Assembly: GCA_025890175.1 (NCBI GenBank)
Contig: JANPYM010000011.1
Location: forward strand, 1,096,299 to 1,160,298
Source of the DNA: Ciborinia camelliae
Taxonomy: Eukaryota; Ascomycota; Leotiomycetes; Helotiales; Sclerotiniaceae
Reading direction: 5' to 3'
Length of the DNA stretch: 64,000 nt
The translations under genes and the position numbers were made by a program. The notes beneath the pieces were generated by a model that saw nothing but the letters and a program-made list of their open reading frames with translations, had not been told where the DNA came from and did no database searches. Positions 47,571-58,689 of the stretch are shown piece after piece. Numbering within the stretch: the stretch's first letter is position 1; each line of letters starts with the position of its first letter.

Positions 47571-50436
47571 ATGAAGTCCTGCGGGCTTCTCAAGAGCAGT
47601 GGTCTAGCTATCAGGGTAAGCTTCTATTTTTATCTAAAAAATTTCATACGATTGACTTAGTATATAGAGGACTAATATCCCAACTCTTCTAAGACCCATA
47701 AGCGGACGAACTCTTGCGACTGTGAATACAAGCAATTCTACATACAAGCCTGATATTGAATCTCGAACTCCTCCCTACCCGAAACTCCTCAAACGACTCC
47801 ATGAGGTTCGAAGAGTATTGGGTTCCTCGAGGAGCTTAACACTCGCTGAAAAGATTTTATATTCTCATCTCGACAACCCCGAAGAATCACTTTTGACAAA
47901 TACCGACAATGGACTTAATATCAGAGGAAATGCCAATCTTAAGCTCAAGCCAGATAGAGTTGCTATGCAGGATGCGTCGGCACAAATGGCATTATTGCAA
48001 TTCATGACCTGCAAACTTCCTTCCACTGCTGTGCCAGCCAGTATTCATTGCGACCATATGATTGTTGGTCAGAGAGGGGCAGATGTTGATCTTCCAGAGT
48101 CAATCAAAGGCAATAAGGAAGTTTTTGACTTCCTAGAATCTGCAGCGAAGAAATATGGTATCGAGTTTTGGCCGCCCGGAGCAGGAATCATTCATCAAAC
48201 TGTGTTGGAAAATTATTCGGCTCCTGGCTTGATGATGCTTGGCACAGACAGTCATACTCCAAACGCTGGTGGATTGGGAGCCATTGCAATTGGTGTTGGT
48301 GGGGCTGATGCCGTGGACGCAATGGTTGATGCGCCATGGGAGTTGAAAGCCCCAAAAATTCTGGGTGTAAGACTTGAAGGGGAATTGAGCGGTTGGGCGT
48401 CTCCCAAGGATGTCATCCTTCATTTGGCAGGCAAATTAACTGTCCGCGGTGGAACCGGATATATCATAGAATATCATGGACCAGGAGTTGACTCGTTGAG
48501 CTGTACTGGAATGGCAACTATATGCAATATGGTATGTTCTCTCCTTTGCTTGAAACCTTTAATTCTCCTCTCTATAACCTATCGCTAATAATCCCAAAAG
48601 GGTGCTGAGGTCGGTGCTACAACCTCCCTCTTCCCATTTTCAAAACGCCACGTCCCATATCTCCAATCCACACATCGATCCTCTATCGCTTTACAAGCTC
48701 AAACTATCGCAGGAAGTCCTTCGCTCCATAACTTACTGAGAGCTGATGAAGGTGCTCACTACGACGAACTTATTACTATTAACCTATCCACATTAGAACC
48801 CCATATCAACGGGCCAGCCACACCTGATTTATCTACCCCATTGTCACAATTCGCGAAGGCTGTTAAAGCAAACAACTGGCCGGAAACAGTGTCCTCAAGT
48901 TTGATTGGTAGCTGCACGAACAGTTCATATCAAGATATGGCACGAGCACAGAATTTGGTCAAGCAAGCTTCGGCTGCAGGTCTCAAGCCAGCTACCGACT
49001 TTTTTATCACACCTGGTAGTGAGCAGATTAGAGCCACCTTGGAGCGTGATCAGATTTCATCGACGTTTACTGAAGCTGGAGGTATTGTGCTTGCTAATGC
49101 TTGTGGGTGAGTACCATTCGCTCCTTTTTATCGTACTCCGCAATCTTAAAGCCCAGCATCCTACTCCTTCCCAATACAGCCTGGATCTTTATTTTCACCC
49201 CATAAACTCTCCTTGCTAGGCAATAACTGAACCTCGGGCTCCAAGCCTGGCTGAATGGCCAGATATATTTGGAAGCCTAATATTGTTTGGAAGTCCTAAG
49301 TTCTATCTGGTTGTTCAAATCCATTGGATATCTGATCTCGTGTTTTGCTTTACTTCTAAGCCCAGCCGAAACCTATCTATTCCTCTCACAACCCTCTCAT
49401 GATAAAATTACTGACTTGATGAAGTCCATGTATCGGCATGTGGAGCAGAACCGATGGAGTTGCAAAGGGTGAGCCCAACGCGATTTTCACATCATACAAT
49501 CGAAATTTCCGAGGCCGTAACGATGGTAACCCAGATACCATGAATTTCCTCGCTTCTCCAGAGATTGTTACAGCTATGTCATATGCGGGAAGTACCTCCT
49601 TCAATCCACTCACAGATTCTATCATGACTCCATCTGGCAAAGAATTCCGTTTCGAGCCACCCACCGGCGCCGAACTTCCCCAGGAAGGTTTCGAAGAAGG
49701 AAACAAAGAATTTTTGCCATCATCAGGCGCCCCTTCTCCTGAAACACAAGTTGTTGTTTCTCCAACTTCCGATCGTCTAGCGCTTTTAGAGCCATTTGCG
49801 CCATTCCCAGACCATGATTTGGAAGGACTTCGCGTTCTCTACAAGGTCACCGGAAAGTGTACTACTGATACCATTTCCGCTGCTGGTCCTTGGCTCAAAT
49901 ACAAGGGTCATCTTCCAAATATCTCAGCCAACACACTCATCACAGCTATAAATGCCGCCACGGGTGAGGTGAATGTTGCCTATGACGCTGATGGTAGCAC
50001 ATCTGGTATCCCCGAACTTGCTCAAAAGTGGAAGGATCAGGGTAAAGAATGGCTCGTAGTTGGAGAAAGCAACTATGGAGAAGGTTCGGCACGTGAACAC
50101 GCAGCACTCCAACCCCGTTACCTGGGAGGGCGAGTTATTCTCTGCAAGTCATTTGCACGTATCCACGAAACAAATTTAAAGAAGCAAGGTGTGGTACCGC
50201 TTACCTTTGCTAACGGAGAGGATTATGGAAAGATCGACGCACTTGATGAGGTCAGCACTATTGGATTATATGATATGTTGAAGAATGGCGGAAAGGGTGA
50301 GGTGAGCCTACGGGTGAAGAAGCATGAGTCTGGGGCAGAGATTATCCTCAAGACCAAGCATACGTTTAGTCCCGACCAAGCCGGATTTGTATTGGCAGGG
50401 AGCGCATTGAATTTATTAGCCAAAGCAAAGAGGTAG
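47571..50436 (+). CDS. aco2: Mitochondrial aconitase-family hydratase (Aco2-like)
   Basis: An iron-sulfur hydro-lyase of 808 residues interconverting citrate/isocitrate or, for Aco2 enzymes, acting on homocitrate/homoaconitate in lysine synthesis. Four exons: 47571-47615, 47668-48531, 48601-49106, 49425-50436. Exon 1 and the start of exon 2 encode a basic, acid-free presequence expected to target mitochondria. The catalytic T-D-S-H motif is at about residues 208-211. The three [4Fe-4S] ligands are Cys408 (S-C-T-N-S-S), Cys471 and Cys474 (A-C-G-P-C-I-G), the last two joined across the third intron. The C-terminal swivel domain holds G-E-G-S-A-R-E-H and S-F-A-R-I-H-E. G-M-W after the cluster motif, rather than G-Q-W, and S-Y-N-R-N-F-R-G-R suggest Aco2 rather than the main citrate-cycle aconitase; this is from memory and not certain. 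The third intron, 318 nt, is unusually long. Confidence 0.88.
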
Positions 50437-50746
50437 TTGTATATCTAGATACAAATGAAAGTTAAATACCCCAGTCGGACTGTCGGAGTCGGACACTATA
50501 TGCAATATGGTTTCCGAGCTTTAAATGTAGGTACCCGGTACCCGACAGTAACTGCAGTATTATGGATTTATATGGAATAGTGGAAGGTGCCAGTGCTTCG
50601 GTGGAGCGGTGGGACATTGAAAAATCGAGCCACGTGATAATTCGTAAAAGTTGAGCTGAATCGCAGGGAGTAGGAAGTACCAACATTAGGGAGGGAGGGA
50701 GGAAGGGGGGTAGGGAGGGGGTAGGGAGGTAATTAATCGATAACAT

Positions 50747-50782
50747 TGATAAGATAAGATAAGCTAATTTTGATAATTTGAT
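50747..50782. promoter_or_regulatory. Cluster of GATA sites
   Basis: Several GATAA motifs, including three overlapping GATAAG-like copies, occur within about 35 bp. GATAAG binds AreA/NIT2-type nitrogen regulators in fungi. The cluster is 1.9 kb upstream of the amino-acid permease and 0.3 kb past aco2, so the regulatory link is only a suggestion. Confidence 0.3.
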
Positions 50783-52117
50783 GATTTGATATTGATGTTA
50801 ATGCACGATTGCAATTTGCAATTTGCATATTGCAATTTGCCATCAGCTCGAGAGAGTCAGTCGAGAGTTGAAGGTCGAGACTCGAGACTTGAGGAACCTA
50901 AGGCAAAGAAGCTTCGGCTAGCTACCTACCTAGTAGTATGTAATCCATACATTGGAAACCTAAGCGGTATCTACCCTACATATGGATACATATACTACCT
51001 ACCCTCATGCTCCCTCCCCCACAGCACAAACATTGGATGGAACGACTGGGGTAAATAGGGAGGAGGACCAAGCCAAAAACCAAGCCAACACCCCCCAAAA
51101 CCAAAAACCAAAAAACAAAAAAAGAAGGGAAAAAAAAGGAAAGACCGAAAATGGCTCTAGATAGTTAGTAGGTTTCAACTTTCCATCCATACCTTCCAAG
51201 GTTATTATTCAACATATTATTCAATAATAATATCTTCAGCTGCCAAGTGTCTTTATCGCCCATGACCCCATTCATCCTTCTTTCCCACGCCAAGATCATC
51301 CAATAAAAAGTATAATCTCTCTTGGCCCTTGGGAATCTTTGGGCCACCATTTCGCATGGACGGTATAGAAAAATTGGAAAAATGGGAAAGAAAAATCGAA
51401 AAATCCAAGGGTAACACGATAACAGCTCTGGGCGCCCAGGCCCTAATTGCGTGCTACGACCAACGTTGAAAAGTTTGAAAAGTTGACATCAAATCAAAGC
51501 GAGGAAAATGAAGAGGGTGACCCGATTTTACCCCATACGTTTAAGATTATCCTTGATATCTGGTGGGGTTTTCTTCCTTTTTCAAGTTCTGATGAACACT
51601 TCACTACCTAATAAGTCGAGTAGTCTACCAGGACTCTACCTGCACTCTACCTAGACTTTAACCTACTGGCGAAAGTTCGAAGGCCATCATAAAGATTGAA
51701 AAGATTGAATAGATTGAATAGATTACCCGAAGAAGGCTGCATGAAGGTTCAAGGGATGAACTTTGAAACTTAAAGGGACTTTTATATGAGAGATCAGTCA
51801 CAAATTACAATTGATCAGACGAATTAGACGATTCAGACCGGGCATGAATTATTGAGAGATTTGAGAATTGAATGAGAAATGGGAATTGGGGGAAAGGACT
51901 TGGCAATAGCTCTAATCTTGATTACTCTAATTACTCTGATTACTCTGATTACCATGATCTATTAGCAATGATTTGAATGGTCTATTGTCCGAGTACAGTA
52001 CAGTATCTAGGACCTACCTAGGTGACCTACCTACCTAGGTACCTGGAGGCATCATCTGTAATTCAATCAAATCTTATCGAGTGCCTTTGGGACACAACTT
52101 TGGAACTTGTAGACAAA

Positions 52118-52170
52118 GTACCTACCTACTAGGTACCTACCTACCTGCCTACCTACCTACCTATCTAGGT
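52118..52170. repeat. TACC/CCTAGG-rich simple repeat
   Basis: Tandem TACC units interrupted by palindromic CCTAGG or CTAGGT. Similar short copies occur elsewhere between genes, for example near 7850, 46630, 52014 and 55214. Confidence 0.8.
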
Positions 52171-52680
52171 AAGTAAAGAACAGCCATCTAGATTCTACAT
52201 AGGAACGGTCTACTCAGTACTGGTCGTCTGGTAAATTGTAATAACACGTACCATTCATTGTTGCATTATCCATTATATTATCCATTATTATTGCGACTAA
52301 CTTAAAAACTTTAGGTTATCTAAACCTCCAAGGGTATCCAAGGTATAAAAGTTATCTATAACAATCTATCATATTTCAAGCATACCTAGAGTCATTGATA
52401 GACGTCACTAAAACTAGCGGGGAGCTTTCCAGTGTCTAGGTAGTAGGTAGTAATAGGTGGACTTCCTCCTACCCTTCATGCAAATCATATCCCTCCCCGT
52501 ACTAAGTGGGTAGCAGTATCAACCGAGTTCCATCACTTGTTACTAAGTAGTTGTTAGACTTATTAATTACTCCGGTTTTCCCTCTGCTTCCCCTCTTCCT
52601 TCTGTCTGTCACCTTCTTCTCACCATTTGCCATCTGTCTAATTTGCCAAAGGATTTTGATACCAATTGATATCCTCAACA

Positions 52681-54680
52681 ATGGCTACAAACAATCTACG
52701 GAATCACTCGTCATCGAGTGCAGAGAAAGGATTTGAGTCGAATCTTCCCATCGAGCAAGACCGTCCAGCGTCGCAAGTTGAGGGCGAAACGGAAGATGCA
52801 GATCATAGTCTTCATCGTGGGTTGAAGTCTCGACAAATTACGATGATAGCAATTGGTGGTGCCATTGGAACTGGATTAATTATTGGAACGTATGTATTTT
52901 TGCTTCTTTTTCTCTCTCCAAAGATTGGCCATTCTTTCCTTGCATGAAAAGTCTGCAAAAAGGCGCAGAGTGATTTCGCTGACACGATATTACAGGGGGA
53001 AATCACTTGCACAGGCAGGCCCCGCGCCACTTGTGATAGGTTATTCGATTGTGGGACTATTGTGCTTCTTGGTTATGGCTGCTCTCGGTGAGGTATGTTG
53101 ATCATGAGGTCCCTTTTCAAATGATTAACTGCTGACAATATGAAAGATGGCTGCGTGGTTACCTTTGCCTAGTGGATTCACGGGTTATGCTACCAGATTT
53201 GTTGATCCGGCTTTGGGATTCTGTTTAGGATGGTAATTCTCACATTTCTCCCTACTCGCCAGAGTAGCTGCTGACAAGTTTTAGGAATTATTGGTTCAAA
53301 TACATCATCGTCACCCCTAATAATCTCACGGCAGCATCTCTGGTTATACAATATTGGCTACCGAGAGACAAAGTCAACCCTGGTCTCTGGATTGCTATAT
53401 TTTTAGTGGCCATCGTCCTCATCAATTATTTTGGTGTGAAATTCTTTGGAGAATTTGAATTCGTGTTGTCAAGTATCAAAGTGGTTGTGATTTTGTGTCT
53501 CATCCTCCTAAGTCTAATCCTTGCATGCGGAGGAGGACCTGATCATCATGCAACTGGGTTCCAGTACTGGAAGGATCCTGGAGCATTTCACGAGTATATT
53601 TTAAGTAAGTGTTCTATGTACCCGAATAACTAGATTTGTTAACATGGCTAACAACATATAGCTGGAAATGCTGGTCGATTCCTTGCCGTCTGGTCTACTT
53701 TCACTACTGCTGTCTTTGCCTTTTTAGGTACAGAACTCGTCGGTGTGACAGTAGGAGAAGCTGCCAATCCGCGCCAAGTAATCCCAAAAGCCATCAAGAT
53801 GACCTTCTACCGAATCGTTCTCTTCTATGTTGTGCTCGTTTTCCTCCTCGGCCTGATTGTTCCCTACAACTCTCAACTCCTCATCGACAGCAACAAGAAG
53901 AGCAACAGTGCCTCGGCCTCACCTTTCGTCGTCGCCATTACAATAAGTGGCATCAAAGCTCTCCCCGCCATCTTCAACGCTTGCATCCTCATCTTCGTCT
54001 TCTCGGCCGCAAACTCGGATCTTTACATCGCCTCCCGCACTCTCTTCGGTCTCGCCGCTGAAGGAAAGGCTCCCAAGATCTTCACACGCACCGATAAACG
54101 GGGCAATCCCATTTTTGCCCTCGGAGCGAGCGTTGCATTCTGTCTCCTCGCTTTCTTGAGTGTCAACAAATCTTCCTACACCGTCTTCGGCTATTTCGTC
54201 AATCTCGTGACTATGTTTGGTCTCCTCACCTGGATCTCCATCCTCATCTCGCACATTTTCTTCGTGCGCGCCCGTCGTGCCCGCGGAATCCAAGACCACG
54301 AGCTAGCATACGTCGCACCCCTCGGTATCTACGGATCTTACGGCGCTCTCGTCTTCTGTATCCTCATCGCCTTTTTCAAAGGGTTCGCACTCTTCTGCTA
54401 CAAGTTAACCGCACACAAGGGCACCAAACCCGTCTTCGATCATGAGACATTCATCACGACGTATTTGGGTATTCCATTGTACATCATCATGTTCTTCGGA
54501 TATAAATTTGTCATGAAGACGAAGATTCTCAAGCCCGAGGAAGCAGATTTGTTTACTGGCAAGGACAAGATTGATGAGCAGGAACGGGAGTATCTGGCGG
54601 AGGAGGCGGCCAAGAGGGGTACTACTGAGGAAACAAAGAAGGAGAGGCTCTACAGGTTGACCCTTGGATGGGTATTCTAG
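52681..54680 (+). CDS. Amino-acid permease, YAT family (DIP5-like)
   Basis: A plasma-membrane proton symporter for amino acids; closest in sequence style to dicarboxylic (Glu/Asp) permeases such as yeast Dip5, though substrate is inferred. Five exons: 52681-52889, 52996-53092, 53147-53232, 53285-53604, 53662-54680 (introns 106, 54, 52 and 57 nt), giving 576 residues. A hydrophilic N-terminus of about 50 residues precedes the family signature H-R-G-L-K-S-R-Q and the first membrane helix, I-G-G-A-I-G-T-G-L. About twelve hydrophobic helices follow. The conserved E-L-V-G-V-T-V-G-E and F-S-A-A-N-S-D-L-Y-I-A-S-R-T segments are present, and the charged cytosolic tail is Glu/Lys-rich. All intron joins restore conserved family sequence. 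Confidence 0.9.
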
Positions 54681-56264
54681 AGGGGTGCCTTGTGAAAGCC
54701 CGAACGGGTTTACGTTATCCCAGTAGGGGGTTTTGTATGGGTAAGTCAATAGACAGACATTGTAATATAATAATATGACATAGAAATATTGGATATAATA
54801 ATATTTCTCACTTTCTTCTTTCTACCCCTATTCTCCCTTGTCACATCCTTATCGCGATCTCCATGTATCTGACCAAACCAAATAGCTTTTAAACTTCATA
54901 TCCAGAGTGATTGACCAGTCAGCTCGCTGACAGCGCTGACTATCCACTTCTAGCGTCAGTCCATCAGTTGAAGCTTTCTGAATATTTATTATTGGCAAGG
55001 AATTAATCGACAATCATAACAACAATAATAATCATAGAATATAGTTGATAAACTAAATTTAATAATATTAAAAGTTTATTTATTTTTCGTTCATATATAT
55101 CTAGCTGACTAACCTTAAACTAACTGATCAACCACCTCACTCACTCTTTTCATCACCCGTAACACTATCCAACCTCCGAGTTCCCTTACCCATCCGTCTT
55201 TCCTCTAACTTTCACCTACCTACCTAGGTAATACCTGTACCTACTAGGTACTAGATGACTAGGTATCTCTCCTGTGACCCCCAATCATCCATCAACCATT
55301 AACAATGACTCATCAGAGGCTCATAGCTATACTATCAAAATTCAAGTTGTCAAATCGTATCATCATGATTGAAAATCCCGGTGAAGTTATAATTAAATAT
55401 TTGGGTCGCTCATGACCTAGGTCATTTGAATCCATCATTATATACAGTAACTCCAGAATTTGGGACGGGATGGGCGGGCGATCTTTGGAAGATGACGTGG
55501 GGGATTTAGATGGAGGAGGTAGGTACCTAGTAGATGTGAAAAGTTGTTGGGTGTTGGGTGTTGCTATGAAACTTAAAAGGGGGATTGAAAAATTGAGGCG
55601 TAATTAGGAGGAGGTTTAATCGGTTACTGGAGGATTCCTATAGGGATATATATAATATATATAATATATATCCATCCTTATAGATGATCGTGGCTGGCCA
55701 AGAAACATGATATGATTCCCTTTAAATAAGCTTTTATTTAATACAGAACAGTATCATATGATGGATGTTGAAGGTATGGTAAAGTAAAGAACCTTGGAAA
55801 GTTGAAGTTGAAGCGAAATGATTACCACCAGTAAGGTTCTGTAGACGATTAGTCTTGAATTTTGACCTACTCGTAGTGAATATACTACTAAGTAGTGCTA
55901 TACGGAACAGAAATACCAAATCAGAAACACATGTGAAGTGAAATGAAGTGTGTGAAAGGTTGTTTCTTAAGTTGTGAGTTCGGAAATTAAATAGGATTTT
56001 AGTTAAAGGCAGGAGGTAGTTAACTTATCAAGGTCCCTGGAGATGCTCTTGCAATTTGTATTCGATAATTGATGTTTTCCTGGATTTTATAGTCTATCGG
56101 CAATGCATAAACCAAATCCTATTCCCTGTTCACCATGATTCTGCTCTTAATCCTAATGCTAATCCTAATGTCTATGAATTTTCCTGACTCGCTTCACCAC
56201 CCGACAGACTAGAAACATGTAACCAATAATCCATCCATCGGAAGCCGTTTACTGCAATCAATAC
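54681..56264. other. Intergenic region between convergent genes
   Basis: About 1.6 kb with no coding signal. It contains a TACCTACCTAGG repeat near 55214-55250 and an AT-rich palindromic tract near 55640-55672. The 3' ends of the permease and of the minus-strand paralogue probably extend into it. Confidence 0.55.
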
Positions 56265-57287
56265 TCATAGAGACAGCTTTGCCAATTCATCGAAGATTTC
56301 CGTGTCTACGGCCTGACTCCTCATCACTCCAATCTTCTCAATCTCCGCCTTCTCACTCCACGCTCCTCTAACTACCTGCTTCTCAATATGCACCCTATGC
56401 AGCGTATGTCTCTCCATATCCAAAATATCAAAGCCATACTCCCCATCCTCCTCTACAAGTAACCTCAAATGTTCCTCAGGCACATTTCTACAAGTCTCCT
56501 CTGCAATCCTTTCCACAAATCCATTTGCTTCTTCAAGCGTTGTATAAACACCCGTGACAGTAGTTGTTGCGAGAGATTCTGCTGCGAGTGGAACCGCATC
56601 ATGTAGTACGATGTAGGTATATTGTTGTTGGCTTTGTTTGCGAGCGGCGATGGTGCTGTCTTGGAGGGGATTGGGGAGGGGAGATAGAATTGGGGTTGCT
56701 GTTCGAGTGCCAAATTGTCCTGATGGGGATGGGGCTGTACAGTAGGTTGGTGTTGGTGAAGAGTTGGGACTTTCGGAAATTGTGTAGGCGATTTTGAATG
56801 CCTCTGGGGAGCTTGTTGGAGTTGTTGGTAATAAAGTAGGGGTTTGAACCGGGGAGGAGTTAAAGGATTTGAGCACCTCATTGTAACCTGTTTCGAGTCT
56901 AGAGGGTGTGTTTTGGGGCGTGGCTCTTTGCTTTTTGAGTAGCTCCGTGGTTTCTTCATCGGAGTCATCACTGGCAGCAAGTGCGTGGCGTGTTTTGAGC
57001 CATACATCGTTGGACAAGTCTTTCTCCAGAGGTTGGCCAATTCGATGCCAGTCTAATCTCGCAGGACGATGGAGGCCCGGGTAGGATGTTAGTCGAGCTA
57101 AAGAATAATTCTCAGATAATAGTACTCGGGTTTCCTTAGACAATGATACACCATTCGAAGATGATGAGCTCTTGAGTTGATTTTCTGCCCCGTACAGCCC
57201 GTCATATAATCCGTCCATTCCGGTATCACAAGTAGGGGTCTGAGAGATCATATTATACAAATGTGGTGAATGTAATGAATTCTCCAT
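56265..57287 (-). CDS. Unrecognised protein, tandem paralogue A
   Basis: A 340-residue intronless gene of no family I can name. Residues 1-220 are Ser/Thr/Pro-rich and look disordered. Residues 223-313 look folded and align with residues 37-123 of the neighbouring gene on the same strand: Y-x-Y-I-V near the start, then V-x-G-[IV]-[FY], [VL]-E-[DE]-A-N-x-x-V-x-R and finally E-K-x-x-V-R-G-x-x-S-E-K. The two genes therefore arose by tandem duplication, with this one gaining or keeping the long N-terminal extension. The start at 57287 is the first ATG of the frame. No signal peptide or membrane segment is seen. Confidence 0.72.
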   Translation of the reverse strand: MENSLHSPHLYNMISQTPTCDTGMDGLYDGLYGAENQLKSSSSSNGVSLSKETRVLLSENYSLARLTSYPGLHRPARLDWHRIGQPLEKDLSNDVWLKTRHALAASDDSDEETTELLKKQRATPQNTPSRLETGYNEVLKSFNSSPVQTPTLLPTTPTSSPEAFKIAYTISESPNSSPTPTYCTAPSPSGQFGTRTATPILSPLPNPLQDSTIAARKQSQQQYTYIVLHDAVPLAAESLATTTVTGVYTTLEEANGFVERIAEETCRNVPEEHLRLLVEEDGEYGFDILDMERHTLHRVHIEKQVVRGAWSEKAEIEKIGVMRSQAVDTEIFDELAKLSL

Positions 57288-57515
57288 GATGATGCTTTCG
57301 ATTAACCAAAAAAGTATGAAAGAAGTACTATTTTGATGTTTGCTTATGAGTTGTGTTTTGTTGATGAGAGGAGTAGGTCTGAGATATAATAATATAGCAT
57401 AGGGTTCCTTCCTTTTTTGATATTGTTTTGTTCACGGTTTGGCCCTTTCTTCCTTCCAAGTTGAGTCCTACCTCAAATACAATGATTCGATAGAAAGTCC
57501 GGAACATTCCTTCTG

Positions 57516-58274
57516 TTAGGTCTCCTCTCTAATAACCGAGTTGGAAGATGCAAGACTACAACTTTCGAAAGTTGAAATTCGGCACCCAGTTTTACTACTA
57601 CTCCTCGTCCTCCTCCCCATCCTCCTCCCCATCCTCCTCCCCATCCTCCTCCCCATCCTCCTCCCCATCCTCCTCCCCATCCTCCTCCCCATCCTCCTCC
57701 CCATCCTCCTCCCCATCCCTCCTCCCCATCCTCCTCCCCATCCTCCTCCCCATCCTCCTCCCCATCCCTCCTCCCCATCCTCCTCCCCATCCTCCTCCCC
57801 ATCCTCCTCCCCATCCTCCTCCCCATCCTCCTCCCCATCCTCCTCCTCCTCGTCGCCTTCTTCATCATCCTCGTCCCTTTCTTTAGCCTCTGGCCAATCC
57901 CTTTTCTTTTCCGAGCCTGACCCACGTACTTTATGTTTTTCCACAAAAAGAGTTGCGGTATCACCTTCCCCTGTATCACTACAATGCCACTGCACCATTC
58001 CTTCACCGCGAGTTGTTATCTCACACAACTCATCCCCATGATGATACTCCCGTTCAACTAGCCTTTTGACGCAATTGTTGGCATCTTCAACGTCTACAAA
58101 AATGCCTGACACTTCGGAAGAGTCCTCTCCATATTGCATTTTTTCATGTTTGACGATGTAAACATATTGGATTGGTGAATCTGAATGCTTGGTGCGTTTC
58201 TTCTCGGGTTCAGTAACGGCGGACGTCTCTGTGGAGCGTAATACTCGTTTAGAGGAATTCATACCACTGGACAT
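57516..58274 (-). CDS. Unrecognised protein, tandem paralogue B, with frame-slipped acidic repeat
   Basis: Current frame gives 252 residues. Residues 37-123 match the folded segment of paralogue A. From about residue 141 the protein is encoded by a tandem 12-bp repeat and reads first as Glu-Glu-Asp-Gly units, then Gly-Gly-Trp-Gly, then Met-Gly-Arg-Arg. Each change coincides with one extra C (plus strand) in the repeat, near 57718 and near 57767. Without both insertions the acidic frame would run to a TAG at 57598-57600. The basic tail is therefore probably a product of slippage in the genome or of a sequencing or assembly error. The gene shares a 415-bp divergent promoter region with argB. 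Confidence 0.65.
   Translation of the reverse strand: MSSGMNSSKRVLRSTETSAVTEPEKKRTKHSDSPIQYVYIVKHEKMQYGEDSSEVSGIFVDVEDANNCVKRLVEREYHHGDELCEITTRGEGMVQWHCSDTGEGDTATLFVEKHKVRGSGSEKKRDWPEAKERDEDDEEGDEEEEDGEEDGEEDGEEDGEEDGEEDGEEGWGGGWGGGWGGGWGGGMGRRMGRRMGRRMGRRMGRRMGRRMGRRMGRRMGRRTRSSSKTGCRISTFESCSLASSNSVIREET
57608..57850. repeat. Coding minisatellite, 12-bp unit, about 20 copies
   Basis: The plus-strand unit is CCTCCTCCCCAT, repeated about 20 times almost without change. Two places (about 57718 and 57767) carry an extra C that shifts the phase. The array lies wholly inside the minus-strand gene and also creates long open frames on the plus strand that are shadows. Confidence 0.92.
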
Positions 58275-58689
58275 GACACTATACTAAAGGGTTGATGGTG
58301 TTGTTCTTTACCCAGGAAAAGGAATTACTTGTTTGGGGACCAGACCATCAACTTCATTCAGTACAGTACTATTTCACACCAGGATTTCAACACTCATGAA
58401 GCATGACTTGAATGATTAACCGCATGATATTTTCAAGTCTCTGATTCAATATCAGTGTCGGTAAGATACTGGGGAGGCGATCAATTTATTGGAATTGCCA
58501 GATGATTGACACATTGCCAAACTTGGTTTAGCGTCTTTGTGCGGGGTTGGGTTCCAAAAGGGACGTGCGTGCATGACTCGGGAAGCTTTGAGCACAACCT
58601 GGGCATCTATACGCATTTCTCTTCTCTCCCACTTACTGATTTCTCAACGATTTCTACTCAATTGACCTATCTCTTTACTCACCAACAGT
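58275..58689. promoter_or_regulatory. Divergent promoter region of paralogue B and argB, with a CPC1/Gcn4-like site
   Basis: The 415 bp between divergent start codons hold a TGACTC at 58574-58579, about 115 bp upstream of argB. TGACTC is the core bound by the Gcn4/CPC1 general amino-acid control factor, which activates arginine genes in other fungi. One six-base match is weak evidence alone; the position is suitable. Confidence 0.4.

Larger units (their letters stand above)
50437..52680. other. Intergenic region upstream of the permease
   Basis: No gene was seen in 2.2 kb. It holds a cluster of GATAAG sites near 50747-50765 and TACCTACCTAGGT-type repeats at 52014-52044 and 52118-52170. A small frame on the plus strand at 50786-51058 has no motif. 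Confidence 0.5.

Noticed and set aside
57541..58041. Long plus-strand frames of 112-166 codons rich in Pro, Ser and Leu
   Set aside because: They are shadows of the 12-bp repeat and lie antisense to the paralogue B gene; no frame has non-repeat protein character.
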